Assembly (NCBI GenBank): GCA_950022655.1
Contig: OX465580.1
Coordinates: forward strand, 97,668,797 to 97,732,796
DNA: 64,000 bases
DNA from: Alentia gelatinosa
Taxonomy: Eukaryota; Annelida; Polychaeta; Phyllodocida; Polynoidae
Reading direction: 5' to 3'
In this document: one piece after another, positions 1 through 9,888 of the stretch
How positions within the stretch are numbered: the stretch's first letter is position 1
Layout: the number at the start of each line of letters is the position of its first letter
Made by a program: the position numbers and the translations under genes
The notes under the pieces: model-generated
What the model saw: the letters and a program-made list of their open reading frames with translations, nothing else
Databases searched by the model: none
What the model was told of the DNA's origin: nothing

Positions 1-700
1 TCACCGTACATGGGCAAGCCACATTAAAAGGTAAAAAAATTATAGAAAAGTACCTTTTTGGGTACTTGTTAATCCTCCAAGTAAAAGAGGTACGTCAACA
101 GGTTTAATAACATCTGTAGTGTATATATTAATTCTCCCATCAAATATACCACAGCCAAATGAACATGGGTGGTGAAATTTATTTGGTCACCGTACATGGG
201 CAGAAATTATCAGGTGTTGCTTATGTAAGGTAAAAGATTTACATTATTAGTGAATGATATTTTATATATAAATAGAGTATTATGGAACCATTAACATCTG
301 CAATTTGCAAGGACTTCAGGCATGTTAATGCCAAGAAATATGTCTTTTTATTTATGTCACCGTACGTGGGTCGGTCACCGTACATGGGCATTATGTTCTA
401 AATAATATTAATCAACTTTAATTTTCTTAATATGATTAGAGATTCATTTTCTGATAATGAAAATCTGATTCTGCTAAAAAGTAACAACCAATATTTACCC
501 TAAGACCTCATTGGACCCACTTGACCACGGACGGTGACATATAGGCTATAAGGTTAAATCTATTCAGCTAAAAAAATAATTTCCAATAAAGATTAGTGTT
601 CCCAACATTTACCCATGTAAGGTATTGTCTCCTACTATATATGTTCACTTCTTTTATCAAGATATGACTAGTTTGAATTTTTGGTCACCGTACATGGGCA
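1..700. repeat. Spaced array of an 18-bp motif (array 1)
   Basis: The motif GGTCACCGTACATGGGCA occurs at 1-16 (first two bases cut off by the window edge), 185-202, 373-390 and 683-700. A variant (GTCACCGTACGTGGG) at 355-372 lies directly beside the 373 copy, forming a tight doublet. A degenerate inverted copy is at 523-540, where the reverse complement reads ATGTCACCGTCCGTGGTC. The AT-rich DNA between the copies does not look alike from one interval to the next, so this is not an ordinary satellite. Spacings are about 186, 170, 18, 168 and 160 bases. No ORF or known family is recognised. The array may continue beyond the left edge. Confidence 0.75.
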
Positions 701-844
701 TCGATCACGATCTGGGAGAATTGACCATATATGTAATTGTTTCTGGCCTGCGTCTAGGTGGCTGTTGGCCTGTTGGCAGGCCCCGAGATTAAAGGCTTTA
801 CAAGGTGGGCCCCCCCCTGAGGTCTTGTTTATCCGCCTGTTTTT

Positions 845-1668
845 CTACCTTTTTACCCGTACGAGAGTGGCTGAACCGGATAATTTTCCTAGGGGAGAAC
901 AAGAAAGTGAGATGCGAAGCATCTGGATTCTAGTAGTATCCTCCCAGGCTTCGCTTAGGCGGCCCTCAGAGATGAGGCTCAAGACTTCCTCAGACCAGCC
1001 TCGAACCTGATCGAACTGATAGTCTCTAGCGTCTTCTAGGATATCTTTGATATGATTTATAGTGTGGGGAGCCCAGTCTGCCAGGTAGGCCGGGTCTTCA
1101 ATTAGGCAGAAAAGACCCCAAAGATACTCTGCCATGTTCAATTCGTTTAAATTGGTCTTCGATTTTTCTGGACCCCTAAAAACATAAGCATGCGGTAAAA
1201 AGACTAGTTTCTTACCTGCTGTAGCGAGTGCATGAGGGGTGGCTTCAAGGAGCTTCACAACTTGTTCCTGAAGCGAATCCGCGCCTGCCACCTCAGCTAG
1301 GCTGGTTGGAAAAGGCGCGAAACTCAGGGTGCCTGGATCCCTAGGGTTGCGGGCTGCAGTCGACACTTCTGCAATTCTCTGAGTCGCTGGCTTCCAGTCT
1401 TGTATGGAGCAAAACAAGTATCTGCTCGCGCTGGTCGTCCTCGAGGTCTTTAGGCTATCGGGGAACCACTATCCGTGGAGATTACCGATCCATTATTCGC
1501 TGCTTTGTCTTGGCCTTTTTCCGCTAAGGCGCGAAGGAGGCTCTCCATTTCAGCGAACTTCTCTCCAAAAGACTCAAATTTTTCGTCCGGAGCCGCAACT
1601 TTTTCGTCCAGGTCTTTCTGCTTGACTCCTCTTGTGACTGCCGGAGTCTTGGCGGCAGCTTTCGGCAT
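845..1668 (-). pseudogene. Gag-like ORF remnant of a YR-type retrotransposon
   Basis: Two minus-strand pieces form a broken Gag-like protein. The first starts at ATG 1668 (MPKAAAKTPAVTRG) and is lysine- and glutamate-rich, probably coiled-coil, to a stop at 1450. The second covers 1417-845. It contains GPEKSKTNLNELNMAEYLWG and then DARDYQFDQVRGWSEEV followed by an IQMLRISLS segment. This RGP-K...LNEL...AEY.WG...VR.WSEEV pattern is what I know from Gag proteins of DIRS-like elements in invertebrates. The join near 1417-1450 needs a frame change, because a third frame carries the acidic DDQREQ-type stretch. No RT, RNase H or recombinase follows below 845, where the sequence soon becomes AT-rich. 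This is therefore a truncated copy, and it is not the same Gag as at 28951-30096. Confidence 0.6.
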
Positions 1669-2144
1669 TTTCTTAGATCTTTTAGGTCTTGTCTAAATGC
1701 GTTACACAAAAACCACGTCTTGAGTCTTTGAAACCTGCCGCCAAAAGAGGTCGATGCGCGGTGACGTCACGAGATGACATCGCGAGGTCAAGGCCGGCGG
1801 ATAACGATTTCCCTTCGCGGGTGAATTATTCTGCAATTTTACAATTACTAACCAATGTGGCCATGTGTGCAGCTGGGGTTGGACCTTGATTTCTATTGGC
1901 CGACCTCCCTGGGCTCTGGCCTTGCTATTGGTCAGCTTGTTTATTTACCATGACTACCATCTGTATAGACATATTTTCTCATGGTGTATCCCCCTTCAGG
2001 CTGCTTTAACCTTGGTTTCTATGGGAGAGCGACCATTTTGAATATCATGGAGAGGTCATCATTGCTCTGTACATGTGTTCCTTTTTGCCATATTTTTATG
2101 GGATATACTGTGAATACTACGGCTCGTTCTCTGTATTCTAAGAC

Positions 2145-2457
2145 CTGGGACCTGTTTCACTAGTCTCGTGACATGTCTATGACACCATACAGACATTGGG
2201 TTTGTCTAGTTTCGTGACACCACAAGTAGCTGCCCTTAGGAAATACAGACCCCAAACATAAGAATTAGACAAATCTAGACACATCATGGACCTGTTTCAC
2301 TAGTTCTGTGACAAAAGTGTTCGACAGATATGAAAAGCGGCACCAACAGTGCAAGCAAGAACGGACAAAACGAAGTCTAATGTCTAGTTCTTATGAAACC
2401 GGACACACCATCTAGACGCCATCTAGACATGTCACTGTCTAGTGAAACAGGTCCCAG
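2145..2457. mobile_element. Non-autonomous TIR element, family A subtype 1
   Basis: A 313-base element. The left end is CTGGGACCTGTTTCACTAG and the right end is its approximate inverse, CTAGTGAAACAGGTCCCAG. It has no coding capacity. Inside are a near-copy of the TIR (GGACCTGTTTCACTAG near 2289), repeated TCTAGA-type words, and a segment with CACCAACAGTGCAAGCAAGA. The copy at 13503-13815 has the same length and the same interior in the opposite orientation. The ends resemble hAT termini (CAGGG), but I could not find an 8-bp target duplication, so the superfamily is open. Confidence 0.8.
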
Positions 2458-2910
2458 ATCTTTTTGCAGTTATTTTCCCCTTGAGGTTTCTATTGCTCGT
2501 GGTTTTGAATCTTACTGATTCTTGTGAGCCTCGAGAGGCAATTTTGTGCGCTGTGGGGACACTTGGGGTGATTATTTATCTCCCCAGTGGGTTTGTATGG
2601 AGTATTTACATACTCCTAAGTGAGAAAACCTTTTGAAGAAATTGAAGTATAGTTTGGATTTAATTTCTTCAGGGTGACATGTATCATTGATTCTTTTACG
2701 TTGCATTTATTTCTCTATCCAATTGAACTCCATTTATTTCATAGAGATCCTGCCCTCTTAATATAAAGGGTGACTGAATATGAATTCCAACATGTCAGCT
2801 ATCACATCTTCTGTTCCTTGGTAGTCACATTTGTTGAAGTGTATGGGAATGTTTTTCTGGGTGTTGCCTATTTCAATGTTTCTGAGATGCGAACTTGTGA
2901 ACTTGATCTA

Positions 2911-3104
2911 GGAGAGCGGTTTTGGCCCAAGAAATTCAGGTCAACTATAGACTGTAGAACCGTCGCAAGGCGCTATTAACACGATGTAAGGAGGTCAGGC
3001 TGAAGGATGTGGTCTGCTCTGAATGCAATCATTGGCTGCTGGGTCAATCCGTGCCTTCTATATTCTTTATTTGGCAGTGAAGGCATAGGGACAACTCCCT
3101 GCAG
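2911..3104 (+). repeat. Interspersed ~190-bp repeat R190, copy 1
   Basis: First of three plus-strand copies (others at 24751-24932 and 42103-42283). Shared landmarks in order are GGTCAACT, TAGAAC(C/T)GTC, GGCGCTAT or GGCGCTGT, ATGTAAGGAGGTCAG, GAATGCA, ATTGGCT and GGGACAACTCC. This is the most diverged copy. The unit carries a CCAAT-box-like ATTGGCT, followed in the other copies by CTTATATGG. No TIR, poly(A) or ORF was seen. It could be an LTR fragment or a SINE body. Confidence 0.75.
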
Positions 3105-3567
3105 CTAGCCATGACATGAATTGAGATGCTAGAGCCATGTGTTGAGTTCCTGTTCTCTGTGTTCCCCTATGAATGTTAAAACATCTAAAAGGGGTCCATC
3201 AATTAACCCACTATGCTAATATTGAAAATGACACAACTTTTGACAATGTTTGGGAGCAATGTTTCACAAGAGGTCTATTTCAGGATTCGAACGTGGTCAT
3301 ATGCCCGAAGACTTGAAAAATATATTTTCCAACCAAGGAGCCTTACGGGGATCCATTGGAACGTAATAGGTTATACAAAAAACCCTTAGACTTTAGTTTT
3401 GTAAAACTAGCATAGGAAACGTACATGGAAATGAATTAAATCAGAGTTTTCATACAATCAGAAACAACAGACTACAGGATGATGATTCCTGGAGCGATGA
3501 GACAATTATGTGATTACAATCATATCGAGAGTGCTTGAGTCTAAACCATACATAAACAGATGGTGAC

Positions 3568-3870
3568 CTGGGACCTGTTTCAGTAGGCTCGTGACATTAG
3601 GCCTAGACAGACATCAACAGCGCCACCAACAGTGCAAGCAACAGTGGAAAATGACTAGCAAATATCAGAAAATTGGAGAGACCAATCTTCTTCATATTTG
3701 GAACGATTATAGGTTATATGTATCTCCTACTCATGTTAAAGTATCATTGCTTAATTCCTATGGGAAGTGAGTGAAACTCTGGGTGTCATCGACTGCAATC
3801 TTGTGATCTGTCCGTATGGTGTCACAGACGCCATCTAGACATGTCACGAAACTACTGAAACAGGTCCCAG
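3568..3870. mobile_element. Non-autonomous TIR element, family A subtype 2
   Basis: A 303-base element with CTGGGACCTGTTTCAGTAG at the left and CTACTGAAACAGGTCCCAG at the right. The ends match subtype 1. Most of the middle differs and carries a block (about 3672-3750) whose reverse complement is also found inside the family B elements at 7966-8041 and 27556-27632. The copy at 12149-12451 has the same length and is inverted. No coding sequence. Confidence 0.8.
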
Positions 3871-6191
3871 GTGTGCATGTGGCGTTACTCAGTGTGAAAT
3901 GAGGGTTGTACTTACAGTGCTGCATGAGTCAACGAGGCGTGAAATGAGAGTAGAGTGCCAAGACAATGGTTGTGCTGCATGGACAGCAGAATCTATGAGG
4001 AGCGGGATCCTGCCAATACATTGTTGCAAATCAAACAGTCCTCCTTCTCTGCGTAATTCTCCACAATACCCCATTTTTATTTCATTTCACCATCATCATT
4101 GTCTCTCACCATCATCCAATCGTCTCAAATCACACCGGTCAACCTTGGTCGGGTTCGGGATCATGTCAGGGCCTCATTGGTTGCTCCCCATACGACCGCT
4201 CCGCTGAAGTCACATGATTAACTTTGCTGGGGCACGTACCCCTGCTGACCTATCCATAATCAGTTGGCTGAGGATACTCAGTGATTGATCCTTATCTGGT
4301 GACGGTATGATATCCTATATATTCTGTGTTATTGGGAATTCTAGTGGAATCACGCGATTATTCAGATATTTTTTCATAGTTAAGTTCTTTTTTGGTAGAC
4401 CATCCTGACACCTGCCTCTCAGCTTTCTATGTCCCCTGCTGCAGTATCCTCCCTCTTTCTGGTGGTGCCTTGGTAATAGGGTGCCTTGTGATCTTGGGCC
4501 TTTCCATTCTGCAGCTGCGAGTACAGATGGTCACCTGAAAATCGTGCATTGGAGCAGTATTTTCTCTTTTTTGTACTGTCCTGTTTGCCGGTTGGGCTTC
4601 TTAGCTTGTGCGGACATAGCATTTTGAGATGTTTTTGAGTCGTTCTTTTTCTTTCTTGCTCTCATGCTTACTTGCCTTAGGAGAAGGGTGCTCAAGGGAG
4701 ACTAGCAGCCTTGTTGAACCATAGTATCCTTCACTTGCAGACATGTAGCCGTCTTGTAAAGCAAGGCTTTGGTTGCCTCCATCATTTCTACTGCAGGCCT
4801 GTGTCCAATCCCCTCAACTGTTTCCATCAAGAAGGTGCCCAGGAGAACCTAAGCTGTTTCAGTGACCCCAACTGTCCATGTTTCGATGTGGCCCTTGCTT
4901 CTTATGTACAAGTTGGCATGAAGCAGGGCCCTTCATGCTTTATTGGCCTCACGCCTGGCAGCGCGCTAGTGGCCTCTGGCGTCGTCTGGAATCATTTCAT
5001 CTATAGATTTCCTGCAGAAATTGGAGACAATTATCAGGTTTCGCATATTGTAAGTCATACTCCACAAATGAGTTTTGAACAACTTTACAGTAGTTGTCAG
5101 CTGGAATGCCTGCCCTGACCTCCATATACACAGAGTCCCTGATTAGTGGGCTGCTGGCTTGTCTGGCCTTGCTTCATAACCGAGACGAACTTTGGCTCAC
5201 ATTGGAGATTAATGAACAAAACAAAGAGATATTGGGGCTCCAATCAAGAATCACAGCATCCGAACATATGAAGAATGATGATACTTTACAAACCTTTGCT
5301 GGAGTAGTCTGCCAGTTGAGCACGAGCATGCATTGTGCAGATGACGGGACGAGAAACATTATCATTTACTTTATAGCTAATTGAATCTTTGACAAATAGT
5401 CGACCAATTGTGTAAGGACATAAGTGTAAATTATGGCACTGATGGTCACTGATCAATGTTGTGTGGAAGAACAATGTACCGCATTGAATGCAATAAAGAT
5501 CTTAAAAACAAACAAACATGGTTTCCTCAGTGTATGCAGATTGGCGAAGAGAGGTACAGGTCCACAAGAAACAACGATGGTTCCTCTTCTCTTTGATTGC
5601 AGCAATAAATCCATTTATGAAGGGTCGTATTATGGGAAGCAGGTGATACCTCAGACATATTGATTATGCAGAGAACGTTTGGATTACTGAAAATGAACCT
5701 AAAGATAGGGAGATTGCTAAATCCAGATTATGCAGAGCTGCAGCTAAAGCCCATAACCTGGTGGATGACTACACTCCCCAAGACCATGAATGAACCATTG
5801 ATGGGATTTTTCCGTGCACAACATAATAAGGAAATTCATAAGCTGCTTGTTTTTTTAGAGGAAAAGATATACATAGAATATGGGACAGTTTTGATACTGG
5901 TAAAAAGAGAAAACCTTTTGTAATACAGAACCTAAACTCATGAGAGGTTGCAATATATTTACACTGCAGAGGCAACTTCCGTCAAATAATACAGGATAGT
6001 TTCTAACATTGTTGAACATTATAGCTAGATACAACCAAATATTTCCACGAGTGACAGATCACAATTTCATGTTACATTTATTTCTCTTCCAATACTTGCC
6101 CCCTACATGTCATCATTTCGAGTTATATCCATAACAAGAAGCCCCTTAAATGAGCTGATAATAAAAACAATGGAAAAATTGAGTATTGAAC
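3871..6191. other. Unassigned stretch, no recognisable gene
   Basis: Open frames at 3899-4207, 4711-5118 and 5094-5384 (+) and 4419-4622 (-) show no domain, start context or neighbour support that I can recognise. The minus strand from about 4860 to 4410 has a lysine-rich, coding-like feel (MSAQAKKPNRQTGQYKK in one frame) but is broken by stops. It could be an old ORF of a mobile element. I see no RNA gene and no TIR element here. Confidence 0.4.
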
Positions 6192-6431
6192 CTGGGAGCT
6201 GTTTCAAAAGTCGAGTGAGGTCTTGCCAGCTGCACGTCGCATTTTCAAAGCGAGAGGCCGGCAACAGCGAACGGCACTTTGAATCAAAGCGGCAGCAAAA
6301 CCATTACCAATACCCAATAGCGAGCGGCACCTCCACCTCGACAGCGACATTTGAAGTGCAATTGTTTAGCTCTCGCTTTGGCGATGAGAACTCTCGTTTA
6401 GCACCCTCCCGACTATTGAAACAGCTCCCAG
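6192..6431. mobile_element. Non-autonomous TIR element with CTGGGAGC ends (family C)
   Basis: A 240-base element. The left end is CTGGGAGCTGTTTCAAAAG and the right end is TTGAAACAGCTCCCAG. The inverted match continues with CGAC/GTCG inside. The interior is GC-richer than the flanks and has several GCGAGAG or CTCTCGC words. The TIR shares the pattern CTGGG-NN-CTGTTTCA with families A and B but has its own middle. It abuts the LINE tail starting at about 6497. Target duplication not resolved. Confidence 0.75.
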
Positions 6432-6496
6432 TTCTGGCTTTAGGTGAATTAAGAGATTAGTGTGGAGACCACCAAACTCCCATTCACAATATCAAT

Positions 6497-6922
6497 TTAA
6501 AGACTCTCTCCCACTTGACAAACTTGTATTCCTGTGCTCTTGTTCCAAAAGTTAAACTGTTCCATTTTCAGTTTGTTCCTGAATTCCAGAGCCCATTCAT
6601 GCATACTCAGCTTACAATCATGGAAAAGGTGTTGCCTGTATATAAGATATTTGGTAAAAGTACATATAAGATTAAACATCCTAGCCTCCTGGTCATTTTC
6701 TTCAACTCCTAATAGCACATATTTATTAGAAAACATCAAGGTCGAGATCTTTTCTTTTTGTTTGAACCATTTGTGTAGGTTACTCCAGAAGGTTTTACAT
6801 AACATAAACTCCATGAAAACGTGGTGGAGATCATCTTTCTCACCACAATATTTACATTCAGGAGAGCTTTCTATCTGTATTTTAAATAAATATTCATTGG
6901 TTGGTACAACATGGTTCAACAC
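6497..6922 (-). pseudogene. C-terminal tail of an L1/Tx1-like LINE reverse transcriptase
   Basis: A 141-residue minus-strand frame. It begins LNHVVPTNEYLFKIQIE and runs into CKYCGEKDDLHHVFMEF and then FWSNLHKWF. The C-x2-C ... H ... (C/F) ... FW arrangement after an LPTN-type motif is the zinc-binding segment found after the RT domain of many L1/Tx1-like LINEs. The 5' side is truncated near 6940, with only a fragment before the LNHV motif, so endonuclease and RT catalytic parts are absent. The frame is open for its whole length, suggesting moderate age. No poly(A) tail is visible before the neighbouring TIR element at 6431. Confidence 0.65.
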
Positions 6923-7141
6923 TTAATTGTAGGGCCTGTTGTCAACATTGATCATCATTTCTACCTCCACTACATTCATGTCATTTCACCTTTATACTCA
7001 TCTGATGTAGTTTATTATTACCTCTGTATCATGTTGAAGCAATAAGGATCTGAATGAGCTTACAGAAGCAAAATGTAAGACCGTCACTATTGGTGAATTT
7101 TGCTCGATGAATTGAAATATAATTGGCAATCCAGCTTATGA

Positions 7142-7535
7142 TTAACCCATTAGCAGTGGGTGATGCTTCAAGGCATCACCACACAGTATCGAGTGATGCC
7201 TCAAGGCATCACCAGTCCAGATCGGGTGATGCCTTGAGGCATCATTTTAAATTTTGTTATAAAATTATTGTTTTCGGTGATAAGAGAGAAATAATCTAGC
7301 AATATTTAATCATGAAACCTTACCAGAATGTAGGTATAATATCATATAATATCATATTAAAAGTTCATATGGAAATAATGAATTATTTTAAATGTTACAT
7401 GTCATATTACATGATCATATTATCAAATTACCATAATGGACCTGTGGAGACCCGTTCCCTAGCGGTATATATAGACACTAATACCCGAGTCTACATATAT
7501 GACTGCTTCAGGTACCCGCCACGAATGGGTTTTAA
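7142..7535. mobile_element. TTAA-ended TIR element (piggyBac-like MITE), copy 1
   Basis: The left end is TTAACCCATTAG at 7142 and the right end is CGAATGGGTTTTAAC, so AACCCATT faces AATGGGTT, with two extra T in the right TTAA. Length is 394 bases, against 393 for the element at 53921-54313. TTAA target duplications with CCC-starting TIRs are the known signature of piggyBac elements. The AT-rich interior has no transposase. Three palindromic units sit just inside the left end (7159-7246). Confidence 0.6.
7159..7246. repeat. Palindromic minisatellite, 33-base period
   Basis: Three units start at 7159, 7192 and 7225. Each contains a self-complementary core of the form GTGATGCC-TTGA-GGCATCAC, with TCAA instead of TTGA in the first two and one mismatch in the first. 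The spacers (CACAGTATCG, AGTCCAGATC) differ. The units lie 17 bases inside the left end of the TTAA element. Each could form a hairpin or act as a dyad binding site. Confidence 0.85.
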
Positions 7536-7732
7536 CATAGGGAACTATTGTAAGTAACAAATGGGGTTTAGACTTGGTGTGAGAGCTAGTGACTAGATAA
7601 TTGATTTAGGCATATTATTGCTGAACAGGTGGAAAAATATCATTTGGACATGAATCAAGAGAACTTGATATTCATCGACCATATGGGTGACAATGTATTC
7701 CAAAGATCTACCGAATAGGGTAGACTAGGGAC

Positions 7733-8366
7733 CTGGGCCCTGTTTTTCAGTCACGACATAATCGGCCAACGATATCCTAAGACATCTCTGCGATTGGAAG
7801 ACAATTTGCAAGACACAAAATGGCGGCTGTACTATAGACAGTGTCTCAGCGCGGCACGTTCGATCGCCGCTAAAATTGTCCTTGTCTAAGACAAGTATAG
7901 AATTGTCTTAGGCTCTATCAAACTCTATCTATCTATTTCCCGTACTTTCCATGTGAATTCAGCGATGAAATTTTAATACGAGTAAGGGAAATATATAACC
8001 TATAATCGTATTAAATATGAAGAAAATAGACCGCACCGTTCCGCCGTTATTTGCGTTTGAGTTTCGTCATAGCAATCGTCTGCTCTGGTGGCCAGTGTTC
8101 TCCTCTGTCAAGGTCACTGAAAAAATTAGCGGAGGCGTGCTCTTAGGAAAAGACAGATCCCAAATATAAGAATTAGACAAATCTAGACACATCATGGACC
8201 TGTTTCACTAGTTTTGTGATAAAAGTGTTAGACAGATATGAGAAACGGCACCAACAGTGCAAGCAAGAACGGACAAAACGAAGTCTAATGTCTAGTTCTT
8301 ATGAAACCAGACACAGCATCTACACTCCATCTAGACATGTCCAAAAACTAGTGAAACAGGTTCCTG
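7733..8366. mobile_element. Composite TIR element: family B left half, family A right half
   Basis: The left end is CTGGGCCCTGTTTTTCAG. The sequence to about 8146 matches the family B element at 27324-27750, including AAGACAATTTGCAAGACAC and the shared block at 7966-8041. From about 8147 the sequence switches to family A subtype 1 interior, with GACAAATCTAGACACATCAT and CACCAACAGTGCAAGCAAG. It ends at the right TIR CTAGTGAAACAGGTTCCTG. It is either a nested insertion that lost one end or a recombinant with one end from each family. No ORF. Confidence 0.7.
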
Positions 8367-8467
8367 GTCAGAAAAAAAAAACTGAATTTAGATAATGGAG
8401 TTTGCTGTATTAACAAGTGTTCTCTTCTGTACCCTTTTAGTAAATTATTTGAAAGTAATATATGTAA

Positions 8468-9888
8468 TTTTTTTTTTTTTTTTTTTTTTTTCGATTTTTA
8501 CACTGCCGTCCCACACAACTATACATAGCTGGGTTGATCGCGGAGGCAGTCACAGTGTTATAACCAGTATCTAGCTTGGATTTTAGCCAGACTATAACCA
8601 TTACCCCAAAGGGCAATCCAAAACGATGTAAGAGTCTTGGTTTGCTTCATCAAGACCAAAAACACTTACACAAAATCATATTACATAATTTCTGAAGATA
8701 ACACCAATTATGGTAAACATACATAGGTATTCTTTCGGGGAGAAATCCCATTTAGACATATATAAAATATTAAGCTAGCATAAACATTCCAGGATCATTT
8801 GATCATTCAACAGATTGTTCTTCAAACATCCAGGTAGAATACAAGAGAATAAATCATCACACTTTCATAAGTTTGGTTGCATGTCAACACTGAATAGGGA
8901 GAGGCCCAGCGGGGAGGACATATCAACAAGGTCACCCCGTATACCTTTAAAATACAACGTATAAGAAAACAACAAAAAAAGAGAAAAACCTAAAAAAATC
9001 AGGACCACAGCTTGGCCAAAATCTTACGTTTTAGAGTTGTTTTAAATGTGTTATAGTCTGTAATGTTCTTTAAATGGGTATCATATGTATTCAAGAGTAA
9101 GGCTCCTCTATATAATGTTCCCGATTTATATCTTTCACAATAAGGTCTATTTGATTTGAAAACAACAGCAACATTTTGACGTGTCTTTCTTCGCGGAGTC
9201 TGGATAAGGTCCTTGTCTTCTTTAAGCTTAAACATGAAGTTGAGTAGATGCATATCAACTCTGTCCTTTAAGAGTGGAGTTCTTGCATCTTGATGGAGTT
9301 GAATCACATTTGATCGTTTTTCTCGTTTAAAGCATATGCGGAGGCCCAAATTTTGTTTGGTTTGTAGTTGATCCTTTAAGTCTTGACGGCAGCCATAACT
9401 CAAAATGTCCCCGTAATCATAATAGGGTAATACCATTGTTTTATACAACAATAATGCAGTGTTCACATCAAGAAACTTTCTGATTTTTTTAAGGATATAA
9501 AATTTGTTAGATACTTTCTTAATAGTACATTCTACATGCTTGTTGTAATTTAAGTATTGGTCCAATGAAAAGCCAAGATATTTAAAATGATACACATGGT
9601 CTAGTATTTGGTTGTCCATATACAAATTTTCGTGAACAATATTCGATAATTTATGAGGTGAACCGAAAAACATATATTTTATTTTCTTAGCATTCAGGGT
9701 TAATTTGTTTTCTTCACACCACTAGGAAATAGATTTTAATTCACTTTGCATTTGATGATACAATAGATTAGGGTTTTTTCCTGTGAGATAAATAGCAGTG
9801 TCATCTGCATATAAATGTGCTTTGGCTATTCGTAACGTTTTCGTAATGTCATTGATATATAAAAGAAAAAACAACGGGCCCAAATCTA
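8468..9888 (-). mobile_element. 5'-truncated LINE with poly(A) tail
   Basis: A minus-strand non-LTR retrotransposon. The 3' end is marked by a run of 24 T on the plus strand (8468-8491), which is a poly(A) tail on the minus strand. About 500 bases of 3' untranslated sequence lie between it and the RT stop codon at 8999. Homology to RT begins abruptly at about 9888, at the LGPLFFLLYINDI motif, so the 5' part is missing, as is usual for target-primed integration. I looked for a target-site duplication around both ends and did not find a convincing one. Confidence 0.8.
8999..9888 (-). pseudogene. LINE reverse transcriptase, C-terminal half (CR1/Jockey-like)
   Basis: The frame carries LGPLFFLLYINDI and then the catalytic motif YADDT (HLYADDTAIYLTG). 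It continues through NKLTLNAKKIKYMFFG, HFKYLGFSLDQYLNYNKHV and LLYKTMVLPYYDYGDI to a stop at 8999. These are RT motifs B/C, D and the thumb of CR1/Jockey-type LINEs. The reading frame is intact except for one in-frame TAG at 9722-9724, between SELKSIS and WCEENK. Together with the long poly(A) run, this points to a fairly young, dead-on-arrival copy. RT fingers, motif A and the endonuclease are missing. Confidence 0.85.

Noticed and set aside
1..700. CRISPR-like array of direct repeats with spacers
   Set aside because: Repeats are short (18 bp), spacers of 130-170 bases vary in length, one repeat is inverted, and the whole window is animal-like with no cas genes. The same applies to 17754-18294.
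6515..6926. Plus-strand ORFs over the LINE tail
   Set aside because: Antisense to the zinc-binding tail of the LINE; no motif on the plus strand.
8468..8491. Plain poly(T) microsatellite
   Set aside because: Its position at the 3' end of the minus-strand LINE makes a poly(A) tail the better reading.
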